Below, piece after piece: positions 33,037 through 41,929 of a DNA stretch of 64,000 nucleotides. Origin of the DNA: JAWLAT01 sp041395325. Its GTDB lineage: Bacteria > Pseudomonadota > Gammaproteobacteria > Xanthomonadales > SZUA-5. The notes under the pieces were generated by a model. The model was not told the origin of the DNA. It worked only from the letters and a program-made list of their open reading frames with translations, and searched no databases. The stretch spans positions 1 to 64,000 of the forward strand of contig JAWLAT010000022.1 in the NCBI GenBank assembly GCA_041395325.1, written 5' to 3'. How positions within the stretch are numbered: the first letter of the stretch is position 1; every line of letters begins with the position of its first letter. The position numbers were made by a program, and so were the translations under genes.

Positions 33037-33645
33037 TCAGGCCACGCTGCGACCGGCCTCACCCGGTTTGTAGTACGGACTGTGCCCACTGGCATGATCG
33101 GTGGCATCGATGACCGCGGTGATTTCCGGCAAGCGCGCGCGCAGCGTCTTCTCCACGCCCTCACGCAGCGTCACGCCCACCATCCCGCAACCTTGGCAAC
33201 CACCGCCGAAACGCAGCACCACACGACCTTCGGCGTCGACTTCCTGCAGGCTGACCCGGCCACCGTGAGAGGCCACCTGCGGATTGATCTCGGTCTCCAG
33301 AATGTACTGCACGCGCTGCACCAGCCCGGCATCGCCATCGGGTGGCACGCCTTTCAGCTTGGGCGCCTTGATCACCATGCGGGCGTTGGCACCATCGCGC
33401 TCGAAGCAGACCTCGGTCTGATCCAGATAGGGGGCACTGCGCTGGTCGATGAACACCGAGAAGCCCGAGCATTCGATTTCCCAGTCCTCGTCGCTGACAT
33501 CATCGGGTTCACAGAACTCCAGCCGGCAGTCCGCACTGGGACCACCCGGCGCAATCGCCCGCATGCGAATGCCACTGCCTGGCACGCCATGCTCATCGAG
33601 CAGTTTGATGAAATGCGCCTGGGCGGCGTCATCGATGCGAATCAT
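33037..33645 (-). CDS. nfuA: Fe-S biogenesis protein NfuA
   Basis: A 202-residue protein with a degenerate A-type (IscA-like) N-terminal domain and a C-terminal NifU-like domain holding the CxxC motif in FGGGCQGCGMVGVTLREGVE. NfuA carries a 4Fe-4S cluster and delivers it to target proteins, especially under oxidative stress or iron limitation. The start at 33645 (MIRIDDAAQ) is the normal family N-terminus. It diverges from the pterin dehydratase gene. Confidence 0.95.
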   Translation of the reverse strand: MIRIDDAAQAHFIKLLDEHGVPGSGIRMRAIAPGGPSADCRLEFCEPDDVSDEDWEIECSGFSVFIDQRSAPYLDQTEVCFERDGANARMVIKAPKLKGVPPDGDAGLVQRVQYILETEINPQVASHGGRVSLQEVDAEGRVVLRFGGGCQGCGMVGVTLREGVEKTLRARLPEITAVIDATDHASGHSPYYKPGEAGRSVA

Positions 33646-33796
33646 CCTGTCTACTCCCGGGACCGGTCGGGCACCCACTGAACTGTCGGCTAGCATAGCA
33701 AGGCGTCGTCAGCGAGCCTCTGAACACACACCGAGCTGGAGGTTCCCGTCGCACCGGGCACCTATACTGCCGGCCCGATCCACACTGGAGTCCCCC

Positions 33797-34135
33797 ATGT
33801 CCCTGGCCGACGAAAACTGCCAACCCCTGAGCGGTGCTCAGCATCGCCTGACGCCGGCTGACTGCACGGCGCTGCTGGCGCAGTTGCCCAAATGGGAGAG
33901 CGACGATCAGGGCCGCCTGCGACGCCGCTATCGCTTTCCCGATTTCGCCGCCGCGCTGGCCTTCACCAACCGCCTGGGCGAGATTGCCGAGGCGCAGGGG
34001 CACCACCCGGATCTGGAGCTGGGCTGGGGCTATGTCACCGTCCACCTGATCACGCACGATGTCGGTGGTCTGTCGCGCAATGACTTCATCGTCGCGGCTC
34101 GCATCGACGCATTGCCGCGGCCGGCCGACGCCTGA
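33797..34135 (+). CDS. phhB: Pterin-4a-carbinolamine dehydratase
   Basis: A 112-residue PCD/DCoH protein: LAQLPKW, then FPDFAAALAFTNRLGEIAEAQGHHP with the catalytic His-His-Pro, and TVHLITHDVGGLSRNDF. It regenerates tetrahydrobiopterin for phenylalanine hydroxylase by dehydrating the 4a-carbinolamine. No hydroxylase gene is in the window. A TATACT hexamer at 33763-33768 may be its -10 box. Confidence 0.93.
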   Translation: MSLADENCQPLSGAQHRLTPADCTALLAQLPKWESDDQGRLRRRYRFPDFAAALAFTNRLGEIAEAQGHHPDLELGWGYVTVHLITHDVGGLSRNDFIVAARIDALPRPADA

Positions 34136-34147
34136 ACCCGAACGTCG

Positions 34148-35581
34148 ATGCGGTCCCTCCTGTCCCTGGCCGGCCTGGCGCTCGGCCTGCTGCTGGCGCT
34201 GATCCTCAGTCAGCGCGCCCTGCAGGGACACTGGCTGCAGCGCGAATCGGCGCTTGCCCTTGCGCACGCGGCAGGGCACAGCGTGCTGGAGTTCCCGCTG
34301 CACGATGCCGGCGATCTGATTGGTCGGCAGGCGCAGGATGTGCTCGACAGTCATTTCGCTGATGACGGACTGACGCTGTCGCTGGCGCCGGGTGCGGCCA
34401 ATCTGCCTCTGGGATTCGATGGTCGCTGCCTGCGCGCGACGCACTTCCCCTGGCTGGTCGTGAGCTATCTGAGCGACCAGCCGCTGCGACTGGCACTGGT
34501 CCATGCGGTGGCTGCCGGCGGCGAACAACGTCTGAGCGAAGTGCCATTGCCGGCTGGCAACGACCGCTTGCGCGTCGATTTGCGGACGCTGGAATGGCGA
34601 GCCGGTGGGGCGAGCGGTCCGGCGCGAACTTTGGGAAACCTCGACGGCGACCTCTGCGAGTTTCGACTGGTGCCGGTGGCATCGGTGAGTACCCGTCTGC
34701 GGTTGAGTGATCTGCGCTTCGAAACCGACTCAGACGCATCGCAGCTTCCTGCAAACACGCCGATTCAATTGGGCTGGCAACGGCCGGCAACACTGCTGGC
34801 CGATCGCGATGCGCAGATCGAACATGCCGACCAGTCCTGGCCGATTGCGCCTGCCTGGCCGCCACTGCTGGGGCCGTGGGCGGGCTGGCTGGCTGCCATC
34901 AGTAGCGCTGTCGCGTTGCTGCTGGCGCTGATGCGGGGACGCCAGCAACAGTCCGGTCAGCGCTGGACCAGAGCCGTGGTGCTGTTGACGCTGCTGGGCT
35001 GGGTGCTGCTGCTGGTCGAGTTGCAACCACTGGCTTCGCCTGCGGCACTCGCGTCGCTGGTATTGGGACTGGTCGCACTGCTGTGGCTGCGCCCGCCGAG
35101 TAGCGGACCATCGACGCACTGGCTCGGAACATGGGCCGCCTGGCGCAGCATCCTGCCCATCACAACGATCGTACTGCTGAGCGCCTGGCTGATCGGTCAC
35201 TGGCAAGGCCGCGCAGCGCCGCATTGGCCGGCAGCCGATGACTGGCTGCGCTACCTGCTCTGGGCCATGCTGCAGCAGTGGCTGCTGCAACGTGTGCTGC
35301 AGCCCGTGCTCAGCCCGGTGGCGAACCGCACAACTCGCCTGAGCTGGTTGGCCGCATTGCCGGCTGCTGCGGCTTTCGCTGCCCTGCACCTGCCAAACTT
35401 CGAACTCGCCGTGCTCTGTCTGCTGGCCGGTCTGTGGTGGACACGCCATTTCCAGCGCCATCACAGCTGGCTGCCGCTGATCACCGTTCATGTCCTGCTC
35501 GGCAGCCTGCTGCCAGAACTGCTACCGCCGGACTGGCTGTATTCGGCCGAGGTCGGGGCGCGCTATCCGGGACTGGACTGA
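34148..35581 (+). CDS. Polytopic membrane protein with a CPBP (CAAX protease-like) C-terminal domain
   Basis: A 477-residue protein. An N-terminal anchor is followed by a soluble region of about 210 residues, and then about eight helices. The last 150 residues match the CPBP family: helix LLWAMLQQWLLQRVLQP in place of the usual EExxxR, then FAALHLPNFELAVLCLLAG and a final HVLLGSLLPE. The paired glutamates are replaced by Gln-Gln, so proteolytic activity is doubtful; several CPBP relatives share this feature. It starts 12 nt after phhB and its last 19 nt overlap rmuC on the other strand. Confidence 0.7.
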   Translation: MRSLLSLAGLALGLLLALILSQRALQGHWLQRESALALAHAAGHSVLEFPLHDAGDLIGRQAQDVLDSHFADDGLTLSLAPGAANLPLGFDGRCLRATHFPWLVVSYLSDQPLRLALVHAVAAGGEQRLSEVPLPAGNDRLRVDLRTLEWRAGGASGPARTLGNLDGDLCEFRLVPVASVSTRLRLSDLRFETDSDASQLPANTPIQLGWQRPATLLADRDAQIEHADQSWPIAPAWPPLLGPWAGWLAAISSAVALLLALMRGRQQQSGQRWTRAVVLLTLLGWVLLLVELQPLASPAALASLVLGLVALLWLRPPSSGPSTHWLGTWAAWRSILPITTIVLLSAWLIGHWQGRAAPHWPAADDWLRYLLWAMLQQWLLQRVLQPVLSPVANRTTRLSWLAALPAAAAFAALHLPNFELAVLCLLAGLWWTRHFQRHHSWLPLITVHVLLGSLLPELLPPDWLYSAEVGARYPGLD

Positions 35582-36993
35582 GGCGGATCGACCACTTCGT
35601 CGGCGGGATCGACCGCCGGCAGTTGTTTGCTCGGCTCCACCCCCAGATCGCGCAGGCTTTCGGCCTGAGCCAGCAGATTGCCGCGACCACTGCTGAGCTT
35701 GCGGAAGGCCCGTTGCAGATCGACTTCGGCACGCTGCAGCGCACTTTGCGCCTGCTCCAGATCGGTGACGAAGCCGACCAGCTTGTCATACAGCCGCGCT
35801 GCCCGTCGGGCGATCTCCTCGGCGTGCCGATTGCGCTGCTCCTGCCGCCAGACGTGATGCACGGTCTTCAGCGTCGCCAGCAGCGTGGCCGGTGAGACCA
35901 GCACGACGCGCTTGCCCAGCGCCTCTTCCGACAGACCGGGCGCATTCCGCAGTGCATCGGCGAAGGCGCCCTCGATGGGGACGAACAGCAGCACCAGATC
36001 CAGCGTGCGCTGTGCCAGCCAATGATCGTAATTGCGGCTGGAGAGATCCTGCAGATGCCGCCGCACGGAGGCCAGATGCTGGTCCATCGCCGCCTTGCGC
36101 TCGTCCTCGTCGACGGCTGTGACATAGCGCTCATAGGCGGTCAGCGAAACCTTGGCGTCCACCACCAGGGCACGGTCGGCCGGCAGCAACACCAGCACAT
36201 CCGGCCGTGGCCGGCCACCGGCGTCGTCGCGCAGCACCCGCTGGCGCTCGTATTCGCGTCCCTCGGTCAGCCCGGCCGCTTCCAGCAGCCGCTCCAGTAC
36301 CATCTCGCCCCACGCGCCCTGCACCTGCGATTGCCCCCGCAGCGCGTGGGTCAGTCGATGGGCTTCCTCACTGAGCTGCGTGTTGAGCCCGCGCAGCGCG
36401 TCCAGTTCCTTCAGCAGCAGCGAGCGCTGCAGCTTGTCTTCGCCCTGCCCCTGTCGCAACGCCTGTTCGAATTGCTGCAGTTGCTCACGCACCGGCGCCA
36501 GCAGGCCGCCGATCTGTGCCTGGTTCTGTTCGCTGAAACGCCGGCTGCGATCCTCCAGCAACTCGCCGGCCAACGCCTGAAAGCTGTCGCGCAGCTCGCT
36601 ACGGGCCGAACGCAACCAGTCCTGCTGCTCGGTCAATTGCTGCTGCGCACCGGTCAGCCGAGCCTCCAGCAAGCCGCGCTCGTGCTCGGCCTGGGCGTGA
36701 CGCTGCTCGGCCGACTGCAAGGCCTGTCGAGCCTGGCCGACATCGCGTTCCAGCCGACCGATGATCTCCAGCCGCGCCTGCAGGGCTGCCAGCTGGGCGC
36801 GCTGACGACCGACCAGGTCCTGCGCCTGCTCGCGCCCGCCTTCGGCCTGTTCGATGCGGGTCTCTGCCGCCGCCAGATCGGTCCGCGCCCGCCGCCAGCC
36901 GGTGCTGGCTCGCCACCAAGCCAGCAGACTCAGGATCAACAGCAGGGCGAGCACAGCGGGTAGCAGCCAGTCTTCCGGGGCTTGCAAGCTCAT
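35563..36993 (-). CDS. rmuC: DNA recombination protein RmuC
   Basis: A 476-residue protein with an N-terminal transmembrane helix (about 12-27), a long coiled coil (about 35-190) and the RmuC nuclease-like domain with SQVQGAWGEMVLERLLEAAGL, PDVLVLLPADRALVVDAKVSLTAYE and the VLVSPATLLATLKTVHHVW stretch. RmuC limits DNA inversion and rearrangement between short repeats. The ATG at 36993 is used. It converges on the CPBP-like gene with a 19-nt overlap. Confidence 0.93.
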   Translation of the reverse strand: MSLQAPEDWLLPAVLALLLILSLLAWWRASTGWRRARTDLAAAETRIEQAEGGREQAQDLVGRQRAQLAALQARLEIIGRLERDVGQARQALQSAEQRHAQAEHERGLLEARLTGAQQQLTEQQDWLRSARSELRDSFQALAGELLEDRSRRFSEQNQAQIGGLLAPVREQLQQFEQALRQGQGEDKLQRSLLLKELDALRGLNTQLSEEAHRLTHALRGQSQVQGAWGEMVLERLLEAAGLTEGREYERQRVLRDDAGGRPRPDVLVLLPADRALVVDAKVSLTAYERYVTAVDEDERKAAMDQHLASVRRHLQDLSSRNYDHWLAQRTLDLVLLFVPIEGAFADALRNAPGLSEEALGKRVVLVSPATLLATLKTVHHVWRQEQRNRHAEEIARRAARLYDKLVGFVTDLEQAQSALQRAEVDLQRAFRKLSSGRGNLLAQAESLRDLGVEPSKQLPAVDPADEVVDPPQSSPG

Positions 36994-37060
36994 CAGCACG
37001 GCCCAACCTGTCTGAAGTCCACATGGGTCCCGAATGGGCCGTCGAACGCGGCCGGACAGT

Positions 37061-37074
37061 TGCACTATAGTGCA
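37061..37074. promoter_or_regulatory. Perfect 14-bp palindrome upstream of mtnB
   Basis: TGCACTATAGTGCA is a perfect palindrome, 48 nt before the mtnB ATG and 68 nt from the rmuC start in the divergent spacer. TATAGT inside it could serve as a -10 box, but no clear -35 box is spaced for it. It could be an operator of the salvage operon. Confidence 0.4.
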
Positions 37075-37121
37075 GCCCGCGCGCTGCCCGACCGCACGCT
37101 GCTGCCACGCCGGAGTCCGCC

Positions 37122-37760
37122 ATGCCCGTCAGTTACAGTGCCGCCCGCTTCGCCGAGTGCGCCCAGCAGATCGCCGATCAGGCGCGAGAACTGGCCGCCC
37201 AGGGCTGGATTCCCGCCACCAGCGGCAACTTCTCGCTGCGCCTGGACGACCAGCATGTGGCCGTCACCGCGTCGGGCTGCAACAAGGCCGAGCTGACACC
37301 GCAGGACGTGATCGTGGTCGATCTGGCCGGCCAGCCGCTGCACCGCGACGGCCCGCGGCCTTCGGCCGAAACCCTGTTGCACACGCAGATCTACCGGCGT
37401 TTCGAATCGGCCGGTGCGATCCTGCACACCCACTCGCTGGCGCAGACGCTGGCCTCGCGCGTCTTCGCCAGCCAGCAGCGGCTGGTGATCGAGGGCTACG
37501 AGTTGCTCAAGGCCTTCGCCGGCTATTCGACCCATCTGGAGCGGATCGTCATCCCGGTCTTCGCCAACAGCCAGGACATGGACGAGCTGGCCCAGGCCAT
37601 CGATGACTATCTGGCCGCCGAGCGCATCCACCATGTCTATCTGATCGACGGACACGGCGCCTATGCCTGGGGCGCGACCATGGCCGATGCGCGCCGTCAT
37701 CTGGACGCGCTGGAATTCCTGCTCCGCTGCGAACTGGAAATGAGGAGACTGAACGCATGA
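37122..37760 (+). CDS. mtnB: Methylthioribulose-1-phosphate dehydratase
   Basis: A 212-residue class II aldolase-fold enzyme. Zinc ligands sit in LHTHSLAQT and near the C-terminal DGHGAYAWG motif, with the substrate loop IPATSGNFSLRL near the N-terminus. It dehydrates 5-methylthioribulose-1-phosphate to the 2,3-diketo compound in the methionine salvage pathway. It overlaps mtnD by 4 nt (ATGA). Confidence 0.96.
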   Translation: MPVSYSAARFAECAQQIADQARELAAQGWIPATSGNFSLRLDDQHVAVTASGCNKAELTPQDVIVVDLAGQPLHRDGPRPSAETLLHTQIYRRFESAGAILHTHSLAQTLASRVFASQQRLVIEGYELLKAFAGYSTHLERIVIPVFANSQDMDELAQAIDDYLAAERIHHVYLIDGHGAYAWGATMADARRHLDALEFLLRCELEMRRLNA

Positions 37761-38311
37761 GCCGCCTGCGGATCTATGCCGAAGGCCAACCGGCCGCGCC
37801 GCTGCAATCGCTGAGTGAACCCGAGGCCATCGCCAACGCGCTGGCCCAGGTCGGCGTGCTGTATCAACGCTGGCCGGTCGACGAGTCGATCGTGCCGGGC
37901 GCCGATCCCGCCCAGGTGCTGGCCCGCTATGCCGAGGCCATCGAAACGCTGCAGCGCGATGGCGGCTACGCCACCGCCGATGTGATCAGCCTGGCGCCCG
38001 ATCACCCGGAGCGCGATGCGCTGCGCCGAAAATTTCTCGACGAGCACACCCACGCCGAGGATGAGGTGCGTTTCTTCGCCGCCGGTCAGGGGCAGTTCTC
38101 GCTGCACATCGAAGGCCATGTCTACGAGCTGCTGGCCACTGCCGGCGATCTGATCAGCGTGCCCGCTGGCACCCGCCACTGGTTCGACATGGGGCCGGCG
38201 CCTTCTTTCGTCGCCGTACGCGTGTTCACAAACCCGGCTGGCTGGGTGGCCAGCTTCACCGGCAACGACATCGCCCAGCGCTTTCCGCGGCTGGACGCCG
38301 AGGCGGCCTGA
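37757..38311 (+). CDS. mtnD: Acireductone dioxygenase
   Basis: A 184-residue cupin with metal ligands H97, H99, E103 and H141 (EHTHAEDEVRFF and PAGTRHWFDMG). With Fe it makes the ketoacid precursor of methionine plus formate; with Ni it follows an off-pathway reaction. It overlaps mtnB and is 2 nt from mtnC. Confidence 0.97.
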   Translation: MSRLRIYAEGQPAAPLQSLSEPEAIANALAQVGVLYQRWPVDESIVPGADPAQVLARYAEAIETLQRDGGYATADVISLAPDHPERDALRRKFLDEHTHAEDEVRFFAAGQGQFSLHIEGHVYELLATAGDLISVPAGTRHWFDMGPAPSFVAVRVFTNPAGWVASFTGNDIAQRFPRLDAEAA

Positions 38312-38313
38312 GC

Positions 38314-39021
38314 ATGGCCACCTTCCGACCCCAGCCCATCACTGCGCTGGTCACCGATGTGGAAGGCACCACCAGTGCCATCGACTATGTGCATCGGGTG
38401 CTGTTTCCCTATTCTCGCGAAGCCTTGCCCGATTTCCTCGACAGCCATCAGAGCGATCCGGCCGTGACCACGCTGCTGCAGCAGCTGCGTGAGGAGGTCG
38501 GCGCCGACGCCGATCCGGTGCAGACGCTGCGCGGCTGGATCGATGCCGACGTCAAGCACCCGGTGCTGAAGGCGCTGCAGGGCATGATCTGGCAGGAGGC
38601 CTTCGAGCAGCACGGCTATCGCAGCCACGTTTATCCGGACGCCGTGCATCAGCTGCAGCGCTGGCATGCGGCCGGTCTGCCGCTGCACGTCTATTCCTCC
38701 GGCTCGATCCAGGCCCAGCGGCTGTATTTCCGCCACACCGAAGCCGGCGATCTGGGCGGTCTGTTCCAGCGCCATTTCGATACCAGCAGCGGCCCCAAGC
38801 GCGAAGCCGAGTCCTATCGGCGCATCGCTGCCGATCTGGCGCTGCCGCCGGCCGGCCTGCTGTTCCTCTCCGATGTCGAGGCCGAACTGGACGCCGCCCG
38901 TGCGGCAGGCTGGCAAACGTTGCTGGTGGCCCGAGCCAGCGAGCCCACGGCGACGCGCCATCCCTGGGTCAGCGACTTCGATCAGATCGATCTGGATGCG
39001 GCGTTCGAGCCCGCGAACTAG
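38314..39021 (+). CDS. mtnC: Enolase-phosphatase E1
   Basis: A 235-residue HAD-superfamily enzyme. Motif I is VTDVEGTTS (Asp15, Glu17), motif II VYSSGS, and motif III/IV around GPKREAESY and LFLSDVEAELDAARAAG. It enolises and then dephosphorylates diketo-methylthiopentyl-1-phosphate to acireductone, the substrate of mtnD. A C13 peptidase gene begins 3 nt after its stop. Confidence 0.96.
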   Translation: MATFRPQPITALVTDVEGTTSAIDYVHRVLFPYSREALPDFLDSHQSDPAVTTLLQQLREEVGADADPVQTLRGWIDADVKHPVLKALQGMIWQEAFEQHGYRSHVYPDAVHQLQRWHAAGLPLHVYSSGSIQAQRLYFRHTEAGDLGGLFQRHFDTSSGPKREAESYRRIAADLALPPAGLLFLSDVEAELDAARAAGWQTLLVARASEPTATRHPWVSDFDQIDLDAAFEPAN

Positions 39022-39024
39022 CCG

Positions 39025-40470
39025 ATGAGCGCAGCGGCCGCCACGTGGCAAGGCGTGCGTGGCGTCGGCTTGAGTCTGCTGGCCGGGCTGCGGCTGCTGT
39101 TTTTCCGCCCCCTGCCGGCCGCTGCACGGCTACGACCCGGCTGGCATTTCTGGCCATTGCTGGCCCTGCAATGCGGCGTGTCACTGGCCATCGAAGCCCA
39201 TTGGGCAGTCGGCCTGGGTCAGTTCAGTCTGGACGGCCTGCAATCGGACGCCTTCGTCGCCCTGCTGGTGCTGGCAGCGGCACAGCTGGCGGCCGTACTG
39301 CTGCAACGCCCGGTACTGGTCTGGACGCTGGCTGTGCTGTGGATGGCCAGCAGCCTCTGGCTGGGTGCCTTCTGGGCGGTGATCGAAGGCAACTTGTGGG
39401 CCCACGGCTGGCTGAATCCCCAGCGCGAGCGCATCGTATTGCTGCTGATCATCGCCTGGTGGTGGCTGGCGCTGCTCTACAGTCTGCGGCAGCTGGTACC
39501 GGTACGATCGCGCACCGTGGCGATGACCGTGGCCCTGCTGGCCGCGCTGCTCAGCGCCCTGCCCGCCTTCACCCTGCAGCTGGCCACCTATCGCCGCGCG
39601 CCGCCCATCGAGGTCAGCCGCGTCGCTGCTGCTGACGAGGCCGAGGAGTTTCCACTCTGGCCCCTTGACCACAGCGCCGAGCAACTGCTGTACGCACAGC
39701 CGGCCCTGCTTGAGGCCCAGCTGGCCCAATTGCAGCCGCAGGATCCCGAGCGCAACGACCTCTACCTGCTGGCCTTCGGCGGCGACGGCAACGAGGACGT
39801 CTTCCGCAATGAAGTCGACTATGTGCAACAGCTGTTCGACCAGCGCTTCGGCACCCGTGGCCGCAGCCTGGCGTTGCTCAATCACCCCGACAGCACCGAG
39901 CGCAAACCCCTGGCCACGCTCAGCAATCTGCGCCTGGCACTGCAGGGCGTAGCACAGCAAATGGACACCGAGCAGGATCTGCTGCTGTTGTTCCTGACCA
40001 GCCACGGCAGTGATGACCACCAGCTCTATGTCGACCTGCTGGGCCTGCCGCTGGACCAGATCGAACCGAATCAGCTCCGCGCAGCGCTCGATGACAGCGG
40101 CATCCACTGGCGCGTGCTGGTGGTCTCTGCCTGCTACTCCGGCGGCTTCATCGACGCCCTGGCCGACCCACGGACGCTGATCATCACCGCCGCCCGCGAG
40201 GACCGCAGCTCCTTCGGCTGCGGCCCCGATTCAGACTTCACCTATTTCGGCCGCGCCTACTTCATCCACGCCCTGAACCAGGTCGGCGACCTCCAGTCCG
40301 CCTTCAAGCTGGCTGCCGAGGAGATCGCCGAGCGTGAAGCCGAGGAGGAGCGACTGGCCTCCGAACCGCAGATTCGAGTCGGCGCGGAGATCTCGGCGCG
40401 ATTGGAAGCCTGGCAACAAGGTTTCGAGCTGGGGCCGGTGCTGGAATGGCCGCTGGCAGAACGGCCCTGA
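39025..40470 (+). CDS. Membrane-anchored C13 (legumain-like) family peptidase
   Basis: A 481-residue protein. The first 190 residues contain about five transmembrane helices. The C-terminal soluble domain has the clan CD dyad: H327 in LFLTSHGSDD and C370 in VLVVSACYSGGF, with the strand DLYLLAFGGDGNEDVF before it. Caspase/legumain-fold proteases with this arrangement are C13-like; the substrate and biological role are unknown. The 3-nt spacing after mtnC suggests co-transcription with methionine salvage, which has no obvious functional link. Confidence 0.88.
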   Translation: MSAAAATWQGVRGVGLSLLAGLRLLFFRPLPAAARLRPGWHFWPLLALQCGVSLAIEAHWAVGLGQFSLDGLQSDAFVALLVLAAAQLAAVLLQRPVLVWTLAVLWMASSLWLGAFWAVIEGNLWAHGWLNPQRERIVLLLIIAWWWLALLYSLRQLVPVRSRTVAMTVALLAALLSALPAFTLQLATYRRAPPIEVSRVAAADEAEEFPLWPLDHSAEQLLYAQPALLEAQLAQLQPQDPERNDLYLLAFGGDGNEDVFRNEVDYVQQLFDQRFGTRGRSLALLNHPDSTERKPLATLSNLRLALQGVAQQMDTEQDLLLLFLTSHGSDDHQLYVDLLGLPLDQIEPNQLRAALDDSGIHWRVLVVSACYSGGFIDALADPRTLIITAAREDRSSFGCGPDSDFTYFGRAYFIHALNQVGDLQSAFKLAAEEIAEREAEEERLASEPQIRVGAEISARLEAWQQGFELGPVLEWPLAERP

Positions 40471-40528
40471 GAATGCGTGCAGCTGCAAGCGCTGGCAGGC
40501 TGCCGAAGTCCACTGAAACGGGTTGCCA

Positions 40529-40627
40529 TCATTCAGCTGCGCCACGTGTGGTGAAGCCTGCCGGCGCCGCCATGCCTCCAGCCTCGTAAATCGAGACGTA
40601 GACTTTCTTCGCGGGGCCGTCTTTCAC
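40529..40627 (-). pseudogene. 3' remnant of an exported-protein gene split by the IS3-family element
   Basis: When the element and one CAC repeat are removed, the frame from the 5' fragment continues through this stretch: after the shared Val come KDGPAKKVYVSIYEAGG, MAAPAGFTTRGAAE and a stop at 40529-40531. It encodes the last 31 residues of the original protein. Confidence 0.85.
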
Positions 40628-41921
40628 TGAACCGCCCCGACTTTCCCGGAGGCTCCAACCTTTGAGAGGATGGAGCGATGAGGAAGTCGGAACACTATTC
40701 ACCTGAGACGAAAGAGCGGGCTGTTCGGCTGGTGCGTGAGCACCGTGACGACTACGGCTCAGAATGGGCCGCGATCTGTTCGGTCGCCGAGAAGATTGGC
40801 TGCAAGGCGGAGACCCTGCGTCGTTGGCTGCGACAGGACGAGCAGGACGCCGGTGAGCGACCTGGGCAGACCACTGCGGAGCGTGAGCGGATCAAACAGC
40901 TCGAACGTGAGAACCGCGAGCTGCGCCAAGCAAACAGGATCCTGCGCAAGGCCAGTGCGTTTTTTGCCCAGGCGGAGCTCGACCGCCAGTTCAGGATTCT
41001 GACGGCGTTCGTTGACGAACGCGGGAGTTTGCGAGTCAGGCCGATCTGTCGGCAGTTGCAGATCGCTCCGTCGACCTGCTACGAGCATCTGGCCAAGCGC
41101 CGTGACCCATCGCTGCGTAGCCGGCGGGTCAAGCGCGACGAGGAGCTGAACGTGGCCATTCGGCGAGTCTTCGATGGAAACGACGAAAACACGGCGCGCG
41201 CAAGGTGTGGAAGCAGCTGCTGCGCGAGCAGACCAAAGCAGCACGCTGTACGGTCGAGCGCCTGATGGGCAACGGGCTCTGTGGCGTGGTCCGTGAGGTG
41301 TACGAACCACGATCAGCAACAAGGCCCAGCTATGCCCGCTGGACAAGATCAATCGGCAATTCATGCCGACCGGCCGAACCAGCTGTGGATCGCGGATTTC
41401 ACCTATGTTTCGACCTGGCAGGGTTTCGTCTACGTCGCCTTCGTCATTGATGTCTATGCACGGCGCATCGTTGGCTGGAAGGTGTCGCGCTCACCCAACA
41501 CTGATCTGGTGATGGCCGCGCTGGAACAGGCGCTGTGGTCGCGCAAGCCCGACCGGAACAACCTGATTCACCACAATGATCGTGGCGTGCAGTACCTGTC
41601 GATCCGCTACAGCGAGCGTCTCACCGAGGCGGGCATCGAACCGTCTGCGGGCAGCGTCGACATTCCTACGACAACGCCATGGCCGAGTCAGTCATTGGGC
41701 TGTTCAGACTGAAGTGATCGCAAAAGCAAGCTGGCGCAATCTGGAAGCCGTCGAGATGGCCACCCTGAAGTGGACCCACTGGTACAACCACAAGCGCTTG
41801 ATGGGGCCGATCGGTGACATCCCACCGGCAGAGTTTGAAGCCAACTACTATCAGCAACCGAGTCAGGTCGCCAGCGGCATGACTCACAACCCGGAGTCTC
41901 CGGAGAACCCGGGACGGTTCA
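40628..41921 (+). mobile_element. IS3-family insertion sequence, decayed, with terminal inverted repeats
   Basis: The left end (40628-40656, TGAACCGCCCCG...) and right end (41893-41921) are inverted repeats matching at 23 of 29 positions. They are flanked by a 3-bp duplication CAC (40625-40627 and 41922-41924), as IS3-family elements make. The element is 1294 bp long. The encoded transposase is broken by several frameshifts, so the copy cannot move by itself. Confidence 0.95.
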
Positions 41922-41929
41922 CACCTTGA
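40678..41929 (+). pseudogene. Frameshifted IS3-family transposase
   Basis: The OrfA part (HTH, SPETKERAVRLVREH, leucine zipper, AQAELDRQF) reads directly into the OrfB part in the same frame, so the usual programmed -1 shift is absent. OrfB then breaks: one base appears missing at about 41190 (expected YGARKVWKQL), and further shifts lie near 41300, 41370, 41660 and 41706. Recognisable DDE segments are LWIADFTYVSTWQGFVYVAF, IHHNDRGVQY and the last part VIAKASWRNLEAVEMATLKW. The reading frame runs 8 nt past the right inverted repeat before meeting a stop. Confidence 0.92.

Noticed and set aside
40678..41929. A functional IS transposase
   Set aside because: The frame is broken in several places and the DDE segments lie in different frames, so only a pseudogene is supported.
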